A stretch of 64,000 nucleotides of DNA from UBA1764 sp045642565 (GCA_045642565.1 JAZUJE010000022.1:24673-88672), one strand, 5' to 3'. Positions 1-8,594 are shown, counted from the stretch's first letter. Program-made: numbers and translations. Notes: generated from the letters alone by a model not told the origin.

Positions 1-329
1 TTTCGTTTGTCTACAGAATTTTCCCAATCGATTTCAAAGTTCTTTTCTATTAGTGATGCGATCTTATCTACTTCTGATGAATAGAAAGTGATGACACGCA
101 CACCAAGAACATCTGTAATGTCTGAAATGCTTGAATATTTTTGGCCCTTTAGCTCGAGCTTTCCAATTAAACTTTCTTGCTTTTTCACCCTCGCTTCAAG
201 AGCTGTAACTATAATTCCATTTTCATTTAAAAGATTGCTAATTTTATCTACCACAATATCACGCATCTTTTCAAAAGATGCATAATTTGAGATATATTCA
301 TCTACAATCTTTTTTGAATGTAAATCCAT
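1..329 (-). CDS. RelA/SpoT-domain (GTP pyrophosphokinase-like) protein, 3' end cut by window edge
   Basis: Translating the minus strand from the ATG at 329 gives 109 residues that run off the left edge. The start has a good site, AGAAGG nine bases upstream. The visible part has an N-terminal helical stretch and then the RelA/SpoT-type core: a YSSISDITDVLGVRVITFY stretch followed by a segment ending DWENSVDKR. This matches the start of the (p)ppGpp synthetase fold used by small alarmone synthetases and related proteins, which transfer pyrophosphate from ATP to GTP or GDP. Because the catalytic C-terminal half is outside the window, I cannot say whether it is an active synthetase or a longer fusion. 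It lies downstream of the STAS gene but behind a hairpin terminator, so it is probably transcribed at least partly separately. Confidence 0.72.
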   Translation of the reverse strand, partial: MDLHSKKIVDEYISNYASFEKMRDIVVDKISNLLNENGIIVTALEARVKKQESLIGKLELKGQKYSSISDITDVLGVRVITFYSSEVDKIASLIEKNFEIDWENSVDKR

Positions 330-364
330 ATTATCTTACCTTCTAAAATAATACTCTATGAACA

Positions 365-396
365 GCAAAACAGGTCTTTGTAAAGCAAAGACCTGT
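365..396 (-). terminator. Rho-independent terminator after the STAS gene
   Basis: An 11-bp perfect stem (370-380 with 386-396, loop 381-385) lies just downstream of the STAS stop on the minus strand and is followed by a short TTTT run. It separates the STAS gene from the RelA/SpoT-type gene. Confidence 0.7.
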
Positions 397-412
397 CATA
401 AAGTGCTAATAA

Positions 413-706
413 TTATTCAATAGTTAAAATATCTGCGAAACCTGTTATTTCAAACACTTCCATAATAGTTTCGTTAACATTCTTAATAACCATCTTGCCT
501 TGAGCATTCATTGTCTTTTGTGATGCAAGAAGAACTCTTAAGCCTGCGGAAGAAACATATTCAAGACCGGTGAAATCAAGAGTTAATTCCTTAATTCCGG
601 CGAGTGATGAAAGTTCCTTTTCGAGTTCAGGAGCAGTGCTTGTATCAAGCCTACCTACAACTGCTACATTAAGTTTTTCACCATCAAGATTTTTATTGAT
701 TGTCAT
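413..706 (-). CDS. STAS-domain anti-anti-sigma factor-like protein
   Basis: A 97-residue single-domain STAS protein of the SpoIIAA/RsbV type. The core LDFTGLEYVSSAGLRVLL is at residues 43-60. Ser52/Ser53 sit where the family carries its phosphorylated Ser, just before the AGLR turn. In this family the unphosphorylated form binds an anti-sigma kinase (RsbW/SpoIIAB type) and frees a sigma factor. No HATPase anti-sigma gene or sigma gene is adjacent, so the partner must be elsewhere and its regulon cannot be read from here. The start at 706 is preceded by GAGGTG. It lies 51 bases downstream of the cvpA-like gene and ends at a hairpin terminator. The identity is secure at domain level; the specific role is unknown. 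Confidence 0.85.
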   Translation of the reverse strand: MTINKNLDGEKLNVAVVGRLDTSTAPELEKELSSLAGIKELTLDFTGLEYVSSAGLRVLLASQKTMNAQGKMVIKNVNETIMEVFEITGFADILTIE

Positions 707-757
707 ATTTACACCTCTGTATAATCATTTGCTAATATACCCTATTATTGTATCAAA

Positions 758-1363
758 TTATAAGCTATTTAGCCACAATAATATATAAGTTCCTTCCGAA
801 TATTTTGTAAAAAAGTCAATTTTCAAAGCCGAACATAGCTTTATTGCTATAAAAAACAGCACAAAACACTGTAATAAGCCATAAATAAAGCCTAAAGTGC
901 CATCAAAAGTCCTAATTATCGGCAATTCTGTGATTTTTCCCGCAATTTTGCCTATAAGACTAAAAATAATGATAGATAATAGCAATATTATAATAAATAA
1001 TGCTATATGGGCAAATTCCTTAGTTACATCTTCTGCAAGCTTTGCAACACCCTCGGAGACATCTATACGGCTTAAGACTATGCCCAGGATGCCGTTTTGC
1101 CCTTGCATATCGGCTACCATTTCTTCAAGGCTTTGAGTCAGTTTGTCATTAACCAATGGGAAGAGCAAATTTGCAAAAGGCTCTTCTAAAGCTTTTGAGC
1201 CAAATATAGCAGCTACAAATGAAAAAATTACAACCACTATAGGCATAATGCATTTGCAAAAGCCTTTCTTCGAGCAAACAACTGCGAAAATTAAAAATAT
1301 TAATATGCAAAGAGCGTCTGCAATAACGCTACTTAAATTCGTAAGAGTTAAATACTGTTCCAT
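758..1363 (-). CDS. cvpA: CvpA-family membrane protein
   Basis: A 201-residue integral membrane protein. Hydrophobic segments fall at roughly residues 10-30, 38-58, 118-140 and 155-178, with a charged extracytoplasmic stretch (about 60-110) between the second and third. The last part, with IRTFDGTLGFIYGLLQ, matches the conserved C-terminal region of CvpA/colicin V production proteins, which are small membrane proteins of still unclear biochemical role. The ATG at 1363 has AAGGA eight bases upstream and overlaps the end of the yfcE-like gene by 35 bases, pointing to translational coupling. It is the last gene of the overlapping run that begins with nupO. Confidence 0.75.
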   Translation of the reverse strand: MEQYLTLTNLSSVIADALCILIFLIFAVVCSKKGFCKCIMPIVVVIFSFVAAIFGSKALEEPFANLLFPLVNDKLTQSLEEMVADMQGQNGILGIVLSRIDVSEGVAKLAEDVTKEFAHIALFIIILLLSIIIFSLIGKIAGKITELPIIRTFDGTLGFIYGLLQCFVLFFIAIKLCSALKIDFFTKYSEGTYILLWLNSL

Positions 1364-1880
1364 TATCTAATTCCTTTTGGCAAAGCAAATGTCCATCAAA
1401 AGTCATATAGCTTGCCTTACTTCCACCTTTTGGGATTGATGTGCTACCGGGATTAATGAATAGGAGTCCATCTGCAATCGGTCTTATTTGAGGAATATGC
1501 GTATGTCCACACGCAAGTATATCACAAGAACCGATTGGAGGAGGATTATCAGGCCCGAAATGATGCCCATGGGTAGCAAAAATTACTTTGTCACCGACCG
1601 GAATTTGCATATAGTCTGCAGTAATAGGAAATTCTAAAACCATTTGATCAACTTCGGAATCACAATTCCCTTTTACACACCAAATTTTTTCTTTAATTGC
1701 ATTAAGTTGCGATGCAACACTCATGCAATCATACTCGCCAGGAAGCCCATTGCGTGGGCCGTGATATAAAATATCTCCAAGCAACAATATATAATCACAT
1801 TTTTCATCCCAGAAATGCCCGATAAGCTTTCTTGTAGCATCAGCGCTTCCATGAATATCACTTGCAATTAATAATTTCAT
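1329..1880 (-). CDS. yfcE: YfcE/MJ0936-family metallophosphodiesterase
   Basis: A 183-residue calcineurin-like phosphoesterase. The metal-binding motifs appear in order: SDIHG (Asp8, His10), LLLGDI (Asp36), KGNCD (Asn72), THGHH (His104) and CGHTHIP (His126, His128). Length and motif spacing match the YfcE group, which hydrolyses phosphodiesters in vitro with Mn2+ or similar metals and whose natural substrate is not settled. The start at 1880 has AGGAG a few bases upstream inside the methyltransferase gene, which it overlaps by 23 bases. The downstream cvpA-like gene begins inside its end. Confidence 0.88.
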   Translation of the reverse strand: MKLLIASDIHGSADATRKLIGHFWDEKCDYILLLGDILYHGPRNGLPGEYDCMSVASQLNAIKEKIWCVKGNCDSEVDQMVLEFPITADYMQIPVGDKVIFATHGHHFGPDNPPPIGSCDILACGHTHIPQIRPIADGLLFINPGSTSIPKGGSKASYMTFDGHLLCQKELDNGTVFNSYEFK

Positions 1881-2634
1881 ATTTTGCTCCTAAATCATCA
1901 AGCCTCTTTTTAATTACTTTTATTGAATCATTTTGCTCATCGCAAAGAATAAAATCTCTATTATTTTTAAATGCCACAGCTGCTGTGGTTCCGGAACCTG
2001 CAAAGAAATCTGCAACAAGCCCGCCTTTTGGGCAGCAAGCATTAATTAGCAATTCTAACAAAGCTTCAGGTTTTTGCGTTGCATAACCTGTACGTTCAGA
2101 AGAAGTTCTACCAACCATATCTATGTTTAGAACATCCTTTTGATTTACAAGGGTATACCAGCCTTTCTCATCCTGATGCTCTTGCACTCCTTTAAATCTA
2201 TATGGCCGCCCTTCTCTATTATACGACTTCTCTTTCTGAGGGCAAAAATAGTAATCCGAAGTTTTTGAATATAAAAGTATAGAATCATGCTTTCTCGCAA
2301 AGCTTCTTGGCGAGGCTCCCCCACTTTTATATGCCCAGATAATTTCATTTACAAAATTATCATATCCAAAGATCTCATCCATCATCACTTTGACATAATG
2401 AACAGCATGCCAATCAAGGTGAACAGCAATTAAACCGGTATCACTTATTATATCTTTCATTAAAACTAATCGTTTCTTAAGAAATTCTAAATAATCATCC
2501 AGTTTTGTCCATCTGTCATCATAATTGCCATAATCAGCTTTGCTATAAAAAGGCGGGTCGATATATATAAAATCTATCGGCCCTTCAATTTTTTTTAGAA
2601 CTTTTAAATTATCACCTTTATATAATAAAGCCAT
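1858..2634 (-). CDS. Orphan DNA methyltransferase (N6-adenine/N4-cytosine type)
   Basis: A 258-residue DNA methyltransferase. The catalytic motif IV, IDPPF, is at residues 25-29, and the AdoMet-binding motif I, DFFAGSGTT, is at 209-217, preceded by TGYATQKP (182-189). Catalytic-before-cofactor order is that of beta-class amino-methyltransferases (M.MboII/CcrM-like). The stretch of about 100-180 between them is the likely target-recognition region. No endonuclease gene is adjacent, so it appears solitary and may act in regulation, mismatch or replication control, or protection rather than restriction. It overlaps a chromate transporter gene upstream (17 bases) and the yfcE-like gene downstream (23 bases), an odd operon for a methylase. 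The ribosome binding site is weak, consistent with coupled translation. The recognition sequence cannot be read from the protein. Confidence 0.85.
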   Translation of the reverse strand: MALLYKGDNLKVLKKIEGPIDFIYIDPPFYSKADYGNYDDRWTKLDDYLEFLKKRLVLMKDIISDTGLIAVHLDWHAVHYVKVMMDEIFGYDNFVNEIIWAYKSGGASPRSFARKHDSILLYSKTSDYYFCPQKEKSYNREGRPYRFKGVQEHQDEKGWYTLVNQKDVLNIDMVGRTSSERTGYATQKPEALLELLINACCPKGGLVADFFAGSGTTAAVAFKNNRDFILCDEQNDSIKVIKKRLDDLGAKYEIINCK

Positions 2635-3169
2635 AAAGTATTATTCCAATAGCTCCGCATATTAATATGCAAAATATTGGACCTTTTTTAAATTTAAATG
2701 TTAAAACAGCAGCAACAGCAAATGGAATTAATGACCACCAATCAAAAGGAATAAAAACGCCTTTGGCTAAACCAAAAACTGCGGATGAAATGAATGCAAT
2801 CGCTACCGGTCTTATACCAGTAACTGCTGCCTTTATCCATTTATTTTCCTTAACCTTTTCGAATAGGAATGCCGAAAGCAAAACAAGGCACGCCGGAATC
2901 AAAACAAAGCTTAAGCTAGCCATTATACCGGCTAAAACACCATCTACTAAATATCCAACAAAGGTTGCGGAATTGATTCCTATTGGACCAGGTGTCATTT
3001 CCGCAATGGCAACCATATCTGAAAACTGCTCAATAGAAATTAATCCAAGTTTTTCAACTATTGTTTGCTGAGTTAAGCCAACTGCGGCATAGCCACCGCC
3101 AAAGGCAGCTAAACTGATTTTAATGTATTCAAAGCAAAGTTGAAGTACAAGAGGAAAGTTATGAATCAT
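2618..3169 (-). CDS. Chromate transporter (CHR) half protein, second
   Basis: A 183-residue membrane protein of the short-chain CHR family. The signature FGGGYAAVGL lies near the N-terminus and is followed by MTPGPIGINSATFVGY, then three or more hydrophobic segments. Short CHR proteins are usually encoded in pairs whose products work together with opposite topology; here the partner is immediately upstream and overlaps by 11 bases. Family members move chromate, but in organisms like this the physiological anion may be different. Position inside the nup operon suggests common expression rather than a dedicated chromate response, and no ChrB-type regulator is seen. Confidence 0.85.
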   Translation of the reverse strand: MIHNFPLVLQLCFEYIKISLAAFGGGYAAVGLTQQTIVEKLGLISIEQFSDMVAIAEMTPGPIGINSATFVGYLVDGVLAGIMASLSFVLIPACLVLLSAFLFEKVKENKWIKAAVTGIRPVAIAFISSAVFGLAKGVFIPFDWWSLIPFAVAAVLTFKFKKGPIFCILICGAIGIILYGFII

Positions 3170-3737
3170 GCTCTGCCTCCTCTACTGTCTTATTCGCCTT
3201 AGCTGCAAAAATAATCAGCGACACAACCACAGCCGCAATTACCATATAAAGTGCAGGAACACTAAAGAAAGCAATTGCTACAAATGCAACAATCAAAGCG
3301 ATAATATTATAAATTTTTTTGAAATCTACTTTTTTTGCAAGCTTAATTACAGCATTGACCATAATGACTATAATACATGGTCTAACACCCGTAAAGAAAG
3401 CCTGAACATAAGTATTATCAGAAACTTGCGTAAATACTGTCGCAAGAATCAATATCATAATAATGCTTGGGGTTATACAGCCGGCAATTGCAACCACAAA
3501 ACCTTTTACACCTCTGCATCTGTAACCGATAAAACCGGCGACATTAGTTGCAAGCATGCCAGGAAGAGAGTTTACAATTGAGATAACATCTAAAAAATCA
3601 TCATCTGTAACCCACTGTTTTTTCGCACAAACATTATCTTGAATAAGAGGCAGCATTGCATAGCCGCCTCCTATTGTAAATGCTCCTATTTTTAAAAATG
3701 TTACGAAAATATCTAATAGAGAAACCGTAACTGTCAC
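3159..3737 (-). CDS. Chromate transporter (CHR) half protein, first
   Basis: A 192-residue membrane protein with the CHR signature TIGGGYAMLPLIQ near residue 22 and NSLPGMLATNVAGFIGY near residue 55, followed by several hydrophobic helices. It pairs with the overlapping downstream gene as a two-gene, six-helix-each transporter. The likely start is the GTG at 3737: a GAGG touches it directly and a better-spaced AAGGGG lies about 12 bases upstream, so the exact start is uncertain by a few codons. It begins only 3 bases after the nupQ stop, which places it on the nucleoside-transporter transcript. Confidence 0.83.
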   Translation of the reverse strand: MTVTVSLLDIFVTFLKIGAFTIGGGYAMLPLIQDNVCAKKQWVTDDDFLDVISIVNSLPGMLATNVAGFIGYRCRGVKGFVVAIAGCITPSIIMILILATVFTQVSDNTYVQAFFTGVRPCIIVIMVNAVIKLAKKVDFKKIYNIIALIVAFVAIAFFSVPALYMVIAAVVVSLIIFAAKANKTVEEAEHDS

Positions 3738-3740
3738 CTC

Positions 3741-4682
3741 TTATCTTGACCCCTTATCGTAAGGAACACCTTCTGCCTTTGGAGCTCTGGATTGCTTCGA
3801 TGTGAAAATGAGTACAATTAAGCAAATGATATATGGAAGCATATTGTAAATTGATCCCGGAATATTCAGGTTCTTCAAGAAATTGATACCTGCATATACA
3901 TTTGACAAAGCTCTAAATAAACCAAAGATTACAGCAGAAATTGCAATCTTATGAGGTTTCCACTGACCGAAAATCATTACAGCTAAAGCTAAGAAGCCAA
4001 AGCCTGCAACGCCGTTTTCAAATTTCCATTCGGATACGCCTGCAGTAATATAAACTATTCCTCCGAGTCCACCAAGAAGTCCGGAAATAAGAACTCCGGC
4101 CCAGCGCATCTTATAAACATTAATTCCAACAGAGTCAGCAGCCTGTGGATGTTCACCGCAAGCCATAAGTCTAAGACCAAACTTTGTTTTGTAAAGAACG
4201 ATATATGATGCGATAAGGCAAATTACTGCAACAAGCATAAACCAGTTAAATTCAAAGTTGCCAATGTTAACTAAGAACTTTCTTTTTGGCTCTATGTACT
4301 GAATTGTTGAAGAAACGTCATTAGGATTTATCCTTGTATTCATAGCTTTTACGGCAACCGTAGCAGCAGCAGTACCAAGCATATTAAGAGCTGTACCAAC
4401 AATGGTTTGATCTGCTTTAAAGTTAATGCAGGCTACGGCAAGTAAGCTTGAATAAATAACGCCGAATGCGCATGCAGCAAGTATAGTTAAAATTAAAAGT
4501 ATGAAACCGTTTCCTGTAGCAGGAAAAGCCCTCATTACTAAAGCGCCACCTAAAGCACCAAGTACCATAATGCCTTCAAGTCCAAGGTTAATTACACCTG
4601 AATGTTCTGAGAAGCATCCACCGAGTGCAACAAGCATCAATACAGATGCGAAAATAATTGTATACTGAATCAGTAATGTCAT
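3741..4682 (-). CDS. nupQ: Nucleoside ABC transporter permease (NupQ-like)
   Basis: A 313-residue permease of the branched-chain/ribose-type inner membrane family. It has about eight hydrophobic segments and characteristic glycine-rich stretches such as SGVINLGLEGIMVLG (about residues 28-42) and LISGLLGGLGGIVY (about 198-211). It pairs with the longer permease just upstream; the two together form the membrane channel for the ATPase NupO and the BMP lipoprotein. In Bacillus subtilis the homologous nupNOPQ set imports guanosine and other nucleosides. The ATG overlaps the stop of nupP by one base (TAATG), a coupled-translation arrangement. Substrate is inferred from the BMP-type binding protein. 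Confidence 0.88.
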   Translation of the reverse strand: MTLLIQYTIIFASVLMLVALGGCFSEHSGVINLGLEGIMVLGALGGALVMRAFPATGNGFILLILTILAACAFGVIYSSLLAVACINFKADQTIVGTALNMLGTAAATVAVKAMNTRINPNDVSSTIQYIEPKRKFLVNIGNFEFNWFMLVAVICLIASYIVLYKTKFGLRLMACGEHPQAADSVGINVYKMRWAGVLISGLLGGLGGIVYITAGVSEWKFENGVAGFGFLALAVMIFGQWKPHKIAISAVIFGLFRALSNVYAGINFLKNLNIPGSIYNMLPYIICLIVLIFTSKQSRAPKAEGVPYDKGSR

Positions 4683-5776
4683 TACTTTGCACCTCCTTCA
4701 GATTTTTTAGAAGCAATTTTAGCCATCATCATCTTAAGGAAGAGTACGAAACCACACAAATAAATGATAATTGCAGAAATCAAATCAGAAATTTGTGCAC
4801 AGTACATTGTCTTATCAACATATGCACCACCATTAGTAATATGCTGAATAAAGAAGCTTGAGAAAATTGCTCCGATTGGATTAAGTCCGCCAAGAAATGC
4901 AGCAGCAATACCGTTGAATCCCATAGCCGGAACTGAACTTGCTGTGCACTGCCATTGTTCGAATCCGGTAAGATAGAACAATGCTGCGCCAAGTGCTGAA
5001 AGCCCTCCGGCAATTGCAAGGGTAAGAACAATATTTCTCTTACCATTCATGCCTGCATATTTTGCAGCATGCTTGTTAAATCCGGAAGCTTTAAGTTCAT
5101 ATCCTAATGTAGTTTTTTCAAGAACTACCAAAACTATAATAGCAAATATAATTGATACAGGAATTGCAATGCCTACATATATGTTATTTGCAAACAGCTT
5201 ATCAAGCCCAAGAGTTGGGAGAACTGCCTGCGGAGCTTCAGTAATCAAATTGAATGTATAAGGAGATGTGCTTTCCTTTACATTATTAAGTATCATATTG
5301 CATAAATAAAGCATAATCCAGTTTAGCATGATGCCGGAAATTACTTCGTTAACATTAAATCTTGATTTTAAAACGCCAACGATTGATCCCATGATAACTC
5401 CGGCTAAGATAGCAAGGAGAATACATGGAACCCATCCCATACCAAACTTTAAGCTGCAATATAATGCAACGCAAGCGCCTGCTGTATATTGTCCTGATGC
5501 ACCGATATTAAACAAACCAACTTTATATGCAAACAGAATTGAAAGCGAGCACATAAGAAGTGGAGCTGTCTTTACCAGTGTATTCCCCAGGTATTTCATT
5601 TTTGCAGGGCCTGATGGATAGTATAAGAAGTTTTTCATTACTGTGATAATTGCTTCAAATGCTCCATTCGGATTGATAAAGAGCAAAACAATAAATCCAA
5701 TAAGTAAACCTAAAACAATACAAATAAGAGATGCAATAAAGGACTGCATGCCATCGTTTTTTAATAAATTCTTCAT
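4682..5776 (-). CDS. nupP: Nucleoside ABC transporter permease (NupP-like)
   Basis: A 364-residue permease, the longer of the pair. An N-terminal helix is followed by an extracytoplasmic loop (about residues 36-65) and then roughly eight more hydrophobic segments including GLFNIGASGQYTAGA (about 87-101), the counterpart of the NLGLEG stretch in nupQ. It belongs to the BmpA-associated permease family. Its ATG at 5776 has a strong GGAGG site and lies 2 bases after the nupO stop. Together with nupQ it forms a heterodimeric channel. Confidence 0.88.
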   Translation of the reverse strand: MKNLLKNDGMQSFIASLICIVLGLLIGFIVLLFINPNGAFEAIITVMKNFLYYPSGPAKMKYLGNTLVKTAPLLMCSLSILFAYKVGLFNIGASGQYTAGACVALYCSLKFGMGWVPCILLAILAGVIMGSIVGVLKSRFNVNEVISGIMLNWIMLYLCNMILNNVKESTSPYTFNLITEAPQAVLPTLGLDKLFANNIYVGIAIPVSIIFAIIVLVVLEKTTLGYELKASGFNKHAAKYAGMNGKRNIVLTLAIAGGLSALGAALFYLTGFEQWQCTASSVPAMGFNGIAAAFLGGLNPIGAIFSSFFIQHITNGGAYVDKTMYCAQISDLISAIIIYLCGFVLFLKMMMAKIASKKSEGGAK

Positions 5777-5778
5777 GG

Positions 5779-7311
5779 TTATGCCTCCTGTCTCTTTGCC
5801 CCGGCCATATAAAGACCAAGTTCGTTTTCATTAGTTTTTTTAGGATCAAGTTCGCCTACAATTTCGCCTTCATACATAACGAGGATTCTATCAGGAACAT
5901 CTAAAACTTCATCCAATTCTAAAGATACAAGTAAAACTGCTTTGCCTGCATCGCGCTGAGCAACAAGCTGTTTATGAATGTATTCAATAGCACCGACATC
6001 CAGACCTCTTGTTGGCTGAACAGCTACTAAAAGCTCTGGATCTTTATCAATTTCACGAGCGATAATTGCTTTCTGTTGGTTTCCCCCAGACATGCTTCTT
6101 GCAATTGTAATAGAACCTTGCCCGCTTCTTACATCATATTGTTCAATCAGTTTATCAGAATACTCTCTGATTGCAGGTCTATTAAGGAAAATGCCGTTTC
6201 TAAATTGTGGCTCGAAATAACGCTGAAGAACTTCGTTATATTCAAGGCTATAATCAAGAACCAAACCATGGCGATGTCTATCTTCCGGAATATGTGACAT
6301 TCCCTTAAGAGTACGATTTCTTATTGTTTCATCGGTAATATCTTCACCGCAAAGATAAATCTTTCCGCCGCCTCTATGCTCAAGACCTGTAATAGCTCTT
6401 ACAAGCTCTGTTTGACCATTGCCATCGATGCCGGCAATGCAAACAATTTCACCGCGATGAACTTCAAAGCTGACATTGTTTACACCAAGTTTTCCTCTAT
6501 GTGATTTTGACTCACATGTGAGATTTTCAACTTTAAGAACAGGTTCGCCCGGGCAGCACTCTGTTTTTTCTACCGAGAAACTAACGTCACGACCAACCAT
6601 CATTTTTGAAAGCTCTTCTTTTGTTGTATCGCAAGTATTTACGGTACCTATATATTTTCCTTTACGAAGTACAGATACTCTATCTGCAACTTCCATAATT
6701 TCGTTTAATTTGTGGGAAATAAAAAGAATTGATTTTCCTTCAGCTGCAAGATTTTTCATAATCTGCATAAGTTCTTCAATCTCTTGCGGAGTAAGAACGG
6801 CTGTAGGTTCGTCAAATATAAGAATTTCATTTTCACGATAGAGCATCTTTAAAATTTCTGTTCTTTGCTGCATACCTACCGTAATGTTTTCAATTAATGC
6901 ATCCGGGTCAACAGCAAGTCCATATTTTTCAGAAAGCTCTACCACTTTTTTTCTTGCCTCTCCTTTTTGAAGCAAGCCATGTTTAGTTGTTTCAACGCCA
7001 AGAATAATATTATCAAGAACACTGAAACACTCTACCAACTTAAAATGTTGATGAACCATACCAATACCAAGATCGTTAGCATCGTTAGGGTTGTTAATCT
7101 TAACCTCTTTGCCATCCTTCTTGATAATGCCTTCCTCCGCTTGATACAGACCAAAAAGAACACTCATGAGTGTTGATTTGCCTGCACCATTTTCACCAAG
7201 CAAGGCATGAATTTCACCTTTCTTAAGTTGAAGAGTAATGTTATCGTTCGCAATGATGCCAGGGAACTTTTTTGTAATGTTCAGCATCTCAATTGCATAA
7301 GGCACATCCAT
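5779..7311 (-). CDS. nupO: Nucleoside ABC transporter ATP-binding protein (NupO-like, two ABC domains)
   Basis: A 510-residue protein with two tandem ABC cassettes, as in the sugar/nucleoside (RbsA-like) group. The first has a normal Walker A, GENGAGKS (about residues 39-46), and a family-typical degenerate signature (ITVGMQQR). The second has a degenerate Walker A (GIDGNGQTE) and a full signature SGGNQQK near residue 410. This asymmetry is usual for the family and means one composite site probably does most of the hydrolysis. It energises NupP/NupQ. The ATG at 7311 has GGAGG at good spacing, and an extended -10 promoter lies about 40 bases upstream, so the operon can be expressed independently of the lipoprotein gene. 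Confidence 0.9.
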   Translation of the reverse strand: MDVPYAIEMLNITKKFPGIIANDNITLQLKKGEIHALLGENGAGKSTLMSVLFGLYQAEEGIIKKDGKEVKINNPNDANDLGIGMVHQHFKLVECFSVLDNIILGVETTKHGLLQKGEARKKVVELSEKYGLAVDPDALIENITVGMQQRTEILKMLYRENEILIFDEPTAVLTPQEIEELMQIMKNLAAEGKSILFISHKLNEIMEVADRVSVLRKGKYIGTVNTCDTTKEELSKMMVGRDVSFSVEKTECCPGEPVLKVENLTCESKSHRGKLGVNNVSFEVHRGEIVCIAGIDGNGQTELVRAITGLEHRGGGKIYLCGEDITDETIRNRTLKGMSHIPEDRHRHGLVLDYSLEYNEVLQRYFEPQFRNGIFLNRPAIREYSDKLIEQYDVRSGQGSITIARSMSGGNQQKAIIAREIDKDPELLVAVQPTRGLDVGAIEYIHKQLVAQRDAGKAVLLVSLELDEVLDVPDRILVMYEGEIVGELDPKKTNENELGLYMAGAKRQEA

Positions 7312-7349
7312 AACAATTCCTCCATTTACCTAAAGATATAGATAATATA

Positions 7350-7378
7350 ATTATAACAGGAATAGCCTATAATCGCTA
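7350..7378 (-). promoter_or_regulatory. Promoter for nupOPQ and the downstream genes
   Basis: On the minus strand TGTTATAAT (extended -10, hexamer at 7350-7355) lies upstream of nupO; the -35 region 17 bases further up (TAGCGA) is weak, which is common with extended -10 promoters. It is downstream of the lipoprotein terminator. Confidence 0.55.
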
Positions 7379-7411
7379 TATTTTTCTATACATCTGCATG
7401 TTTAAAGACAT

Positions 7412-7441
7412 AAAAAATCCCTGCCTTTTAGGCAGGGATTT
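7412..7441 (-). terminator. Terminator or attenuator between the BMP lipoprotein gene and nupO
   Basis: An 11-bp perfect stem (7415-7425 with 7431-7441, five-base loop) is followed on the minus strand by six T residues. It ends the lipoprotein transcript, so the binding protein can be made in excess over the membrane complex. Confidence 0.85.
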
Positions 7442-7460
7442 AAACTTTTAATTTAGTAAA

Positions 7461-8594
7461 TTATTTAAGGTTGCCCTGATCATTAACAGTGATAACAGTT
7501 GCAAGTGATTCAGCAGCTACAGTAACATCGTTGCTAACTGTAATCTTTCCACCAAACATGTCAGCTACGAGAGCTTTGTAATCATCCTGTGTGAAGCCAT
7601 CAGCCCACTTGGTTGAATTCAAAGGAATCTGAACATAGTTTGCTTCTGGATCTGTACCAACAAGACCGAGTGTAGTAATCTTTCCACCATAGTCAGCCCA
7701 GTTGTCATTAAGAGTGAGCTCTGTAAGAAGTGTCTTAACTGTTGCTGCAAGGCCCTTCATTGCAGATGTAACTGTCATACCTTCGCCATACATATCAATT
7801 GTCGGAGCCTGGTCAACGTCAACACCGATAACTTTTCCGCCAACCTTAGCAGCAGCTTCTGCAGCTGATGTATAGATACCACCACCGCAAGAGAATACTA
7901 CTTCTACACCCTTGTTCTGATACCATGTATCCATAGCTGCTGTGATATCAGCATCGCCAAAGAACTGGTTGCCATATGCATATTCGCAAACAACGTCTGT
8001 GAGACCAAGTTCAGCAGCAGCAGCATCTACGCCCTGAACGAAACCATAACCGTAACGTACTACAGCAGGAACTGCCATTCCGCCAAGGAAACCAACATGC
8101 TTGTATCCAAGCTTAACTGCTGCAACACCAGCCATATATCCGCAAAGTTCTTCTGAGTAAACTGCTGAGAAGAGGTTTGATGGAAGTGTTGTCATACCTG
8201 CGCCAGAAAAATCTCCGTCGGAAACATCAAGTGCAATAAAGTATACATCTGGATATGTTCCTACAGATGCAGCAAGTGCTCCGGCAAATGCATAACCTGG
8301 AGTTACGATTACATTGAAGCCATCAGCGATAGCAGCATCGATCATAGCTGTTCTTTCAGCATCACTATCTCCAGCTGGCTTATAGTAGTTGAATTTAATT
8401 CCATTTGCTTCGCAGAATTCTTTGCAACCTTCATATGTAGCCTGGTTAAAAGATTCATCTGTGATATCACCATAGTCTGTAATCATTGCTACAGAATAGG
8501 CAGCATCAGTTTCTTGTGCTTCTTCTTTTTCTCCGCAAGCAGCAAGTGTAAATACCATTGCAAGTGCGAGGAGAATTGCTAAAAACTTTTTCAT
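7461..8594 (-). CDS. nupN: BMP-family nucleoside-binding lipoprotein
   Basis: A 377-residue substrate-binding lipoprotein. The signal peptide ends in the lipobox LAAC (Cys20), followed by an acidic linker and the two-lobed BMP fold, with conserved stretches such as MITDYGDITDESFNQ, VGFLGGMAVPAVVRYGYGF and VFSCGGGIYTSAAEAA. The BMP/PnrA/Med family binds purine nucleosides or their analogues and feeds NupOPQ-type ABC transporters. The ATG has GGAGG seven bases upstream. The gene is followed by a strong hairpin terminator before nupO, consistent with high-level expression of the receptor. Two inverted repeats lie in its leader. Confidence 0.92.
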   Translation of the reverse strand: MKKFLAILLALAMVFTLAACGEKEEAQETDAAYSVAMITDYGDITDESFNQATYEGCKEFCEANGIKFNYYKPAGDSDAERTAMIDAAIADGFNVIVTPGYAFAGALAASVGTYPDVYFIALDVSDGDFSGAGMTTLPSNLFSAVYSEELCGYMAGVAAVKLGYKHVGFLGGMAVPAVVRYGYGFVQGVDAAAAELGLTDVVCEYAYGNQFFGDADITAAMDTWYQNKGVEVVFSCGGGIYTSAAEAAAKVGGKVIGVDVDQAPTIDMYGEGMTVTSAMKGLAATVKTLLTELTLNDNWADYGGKITTLGLVGTDPEANYVQIPLNSTKWADGFTQDDYKALVADMFGGKITVSNDVTVAAESLATVITVNDQGNLK

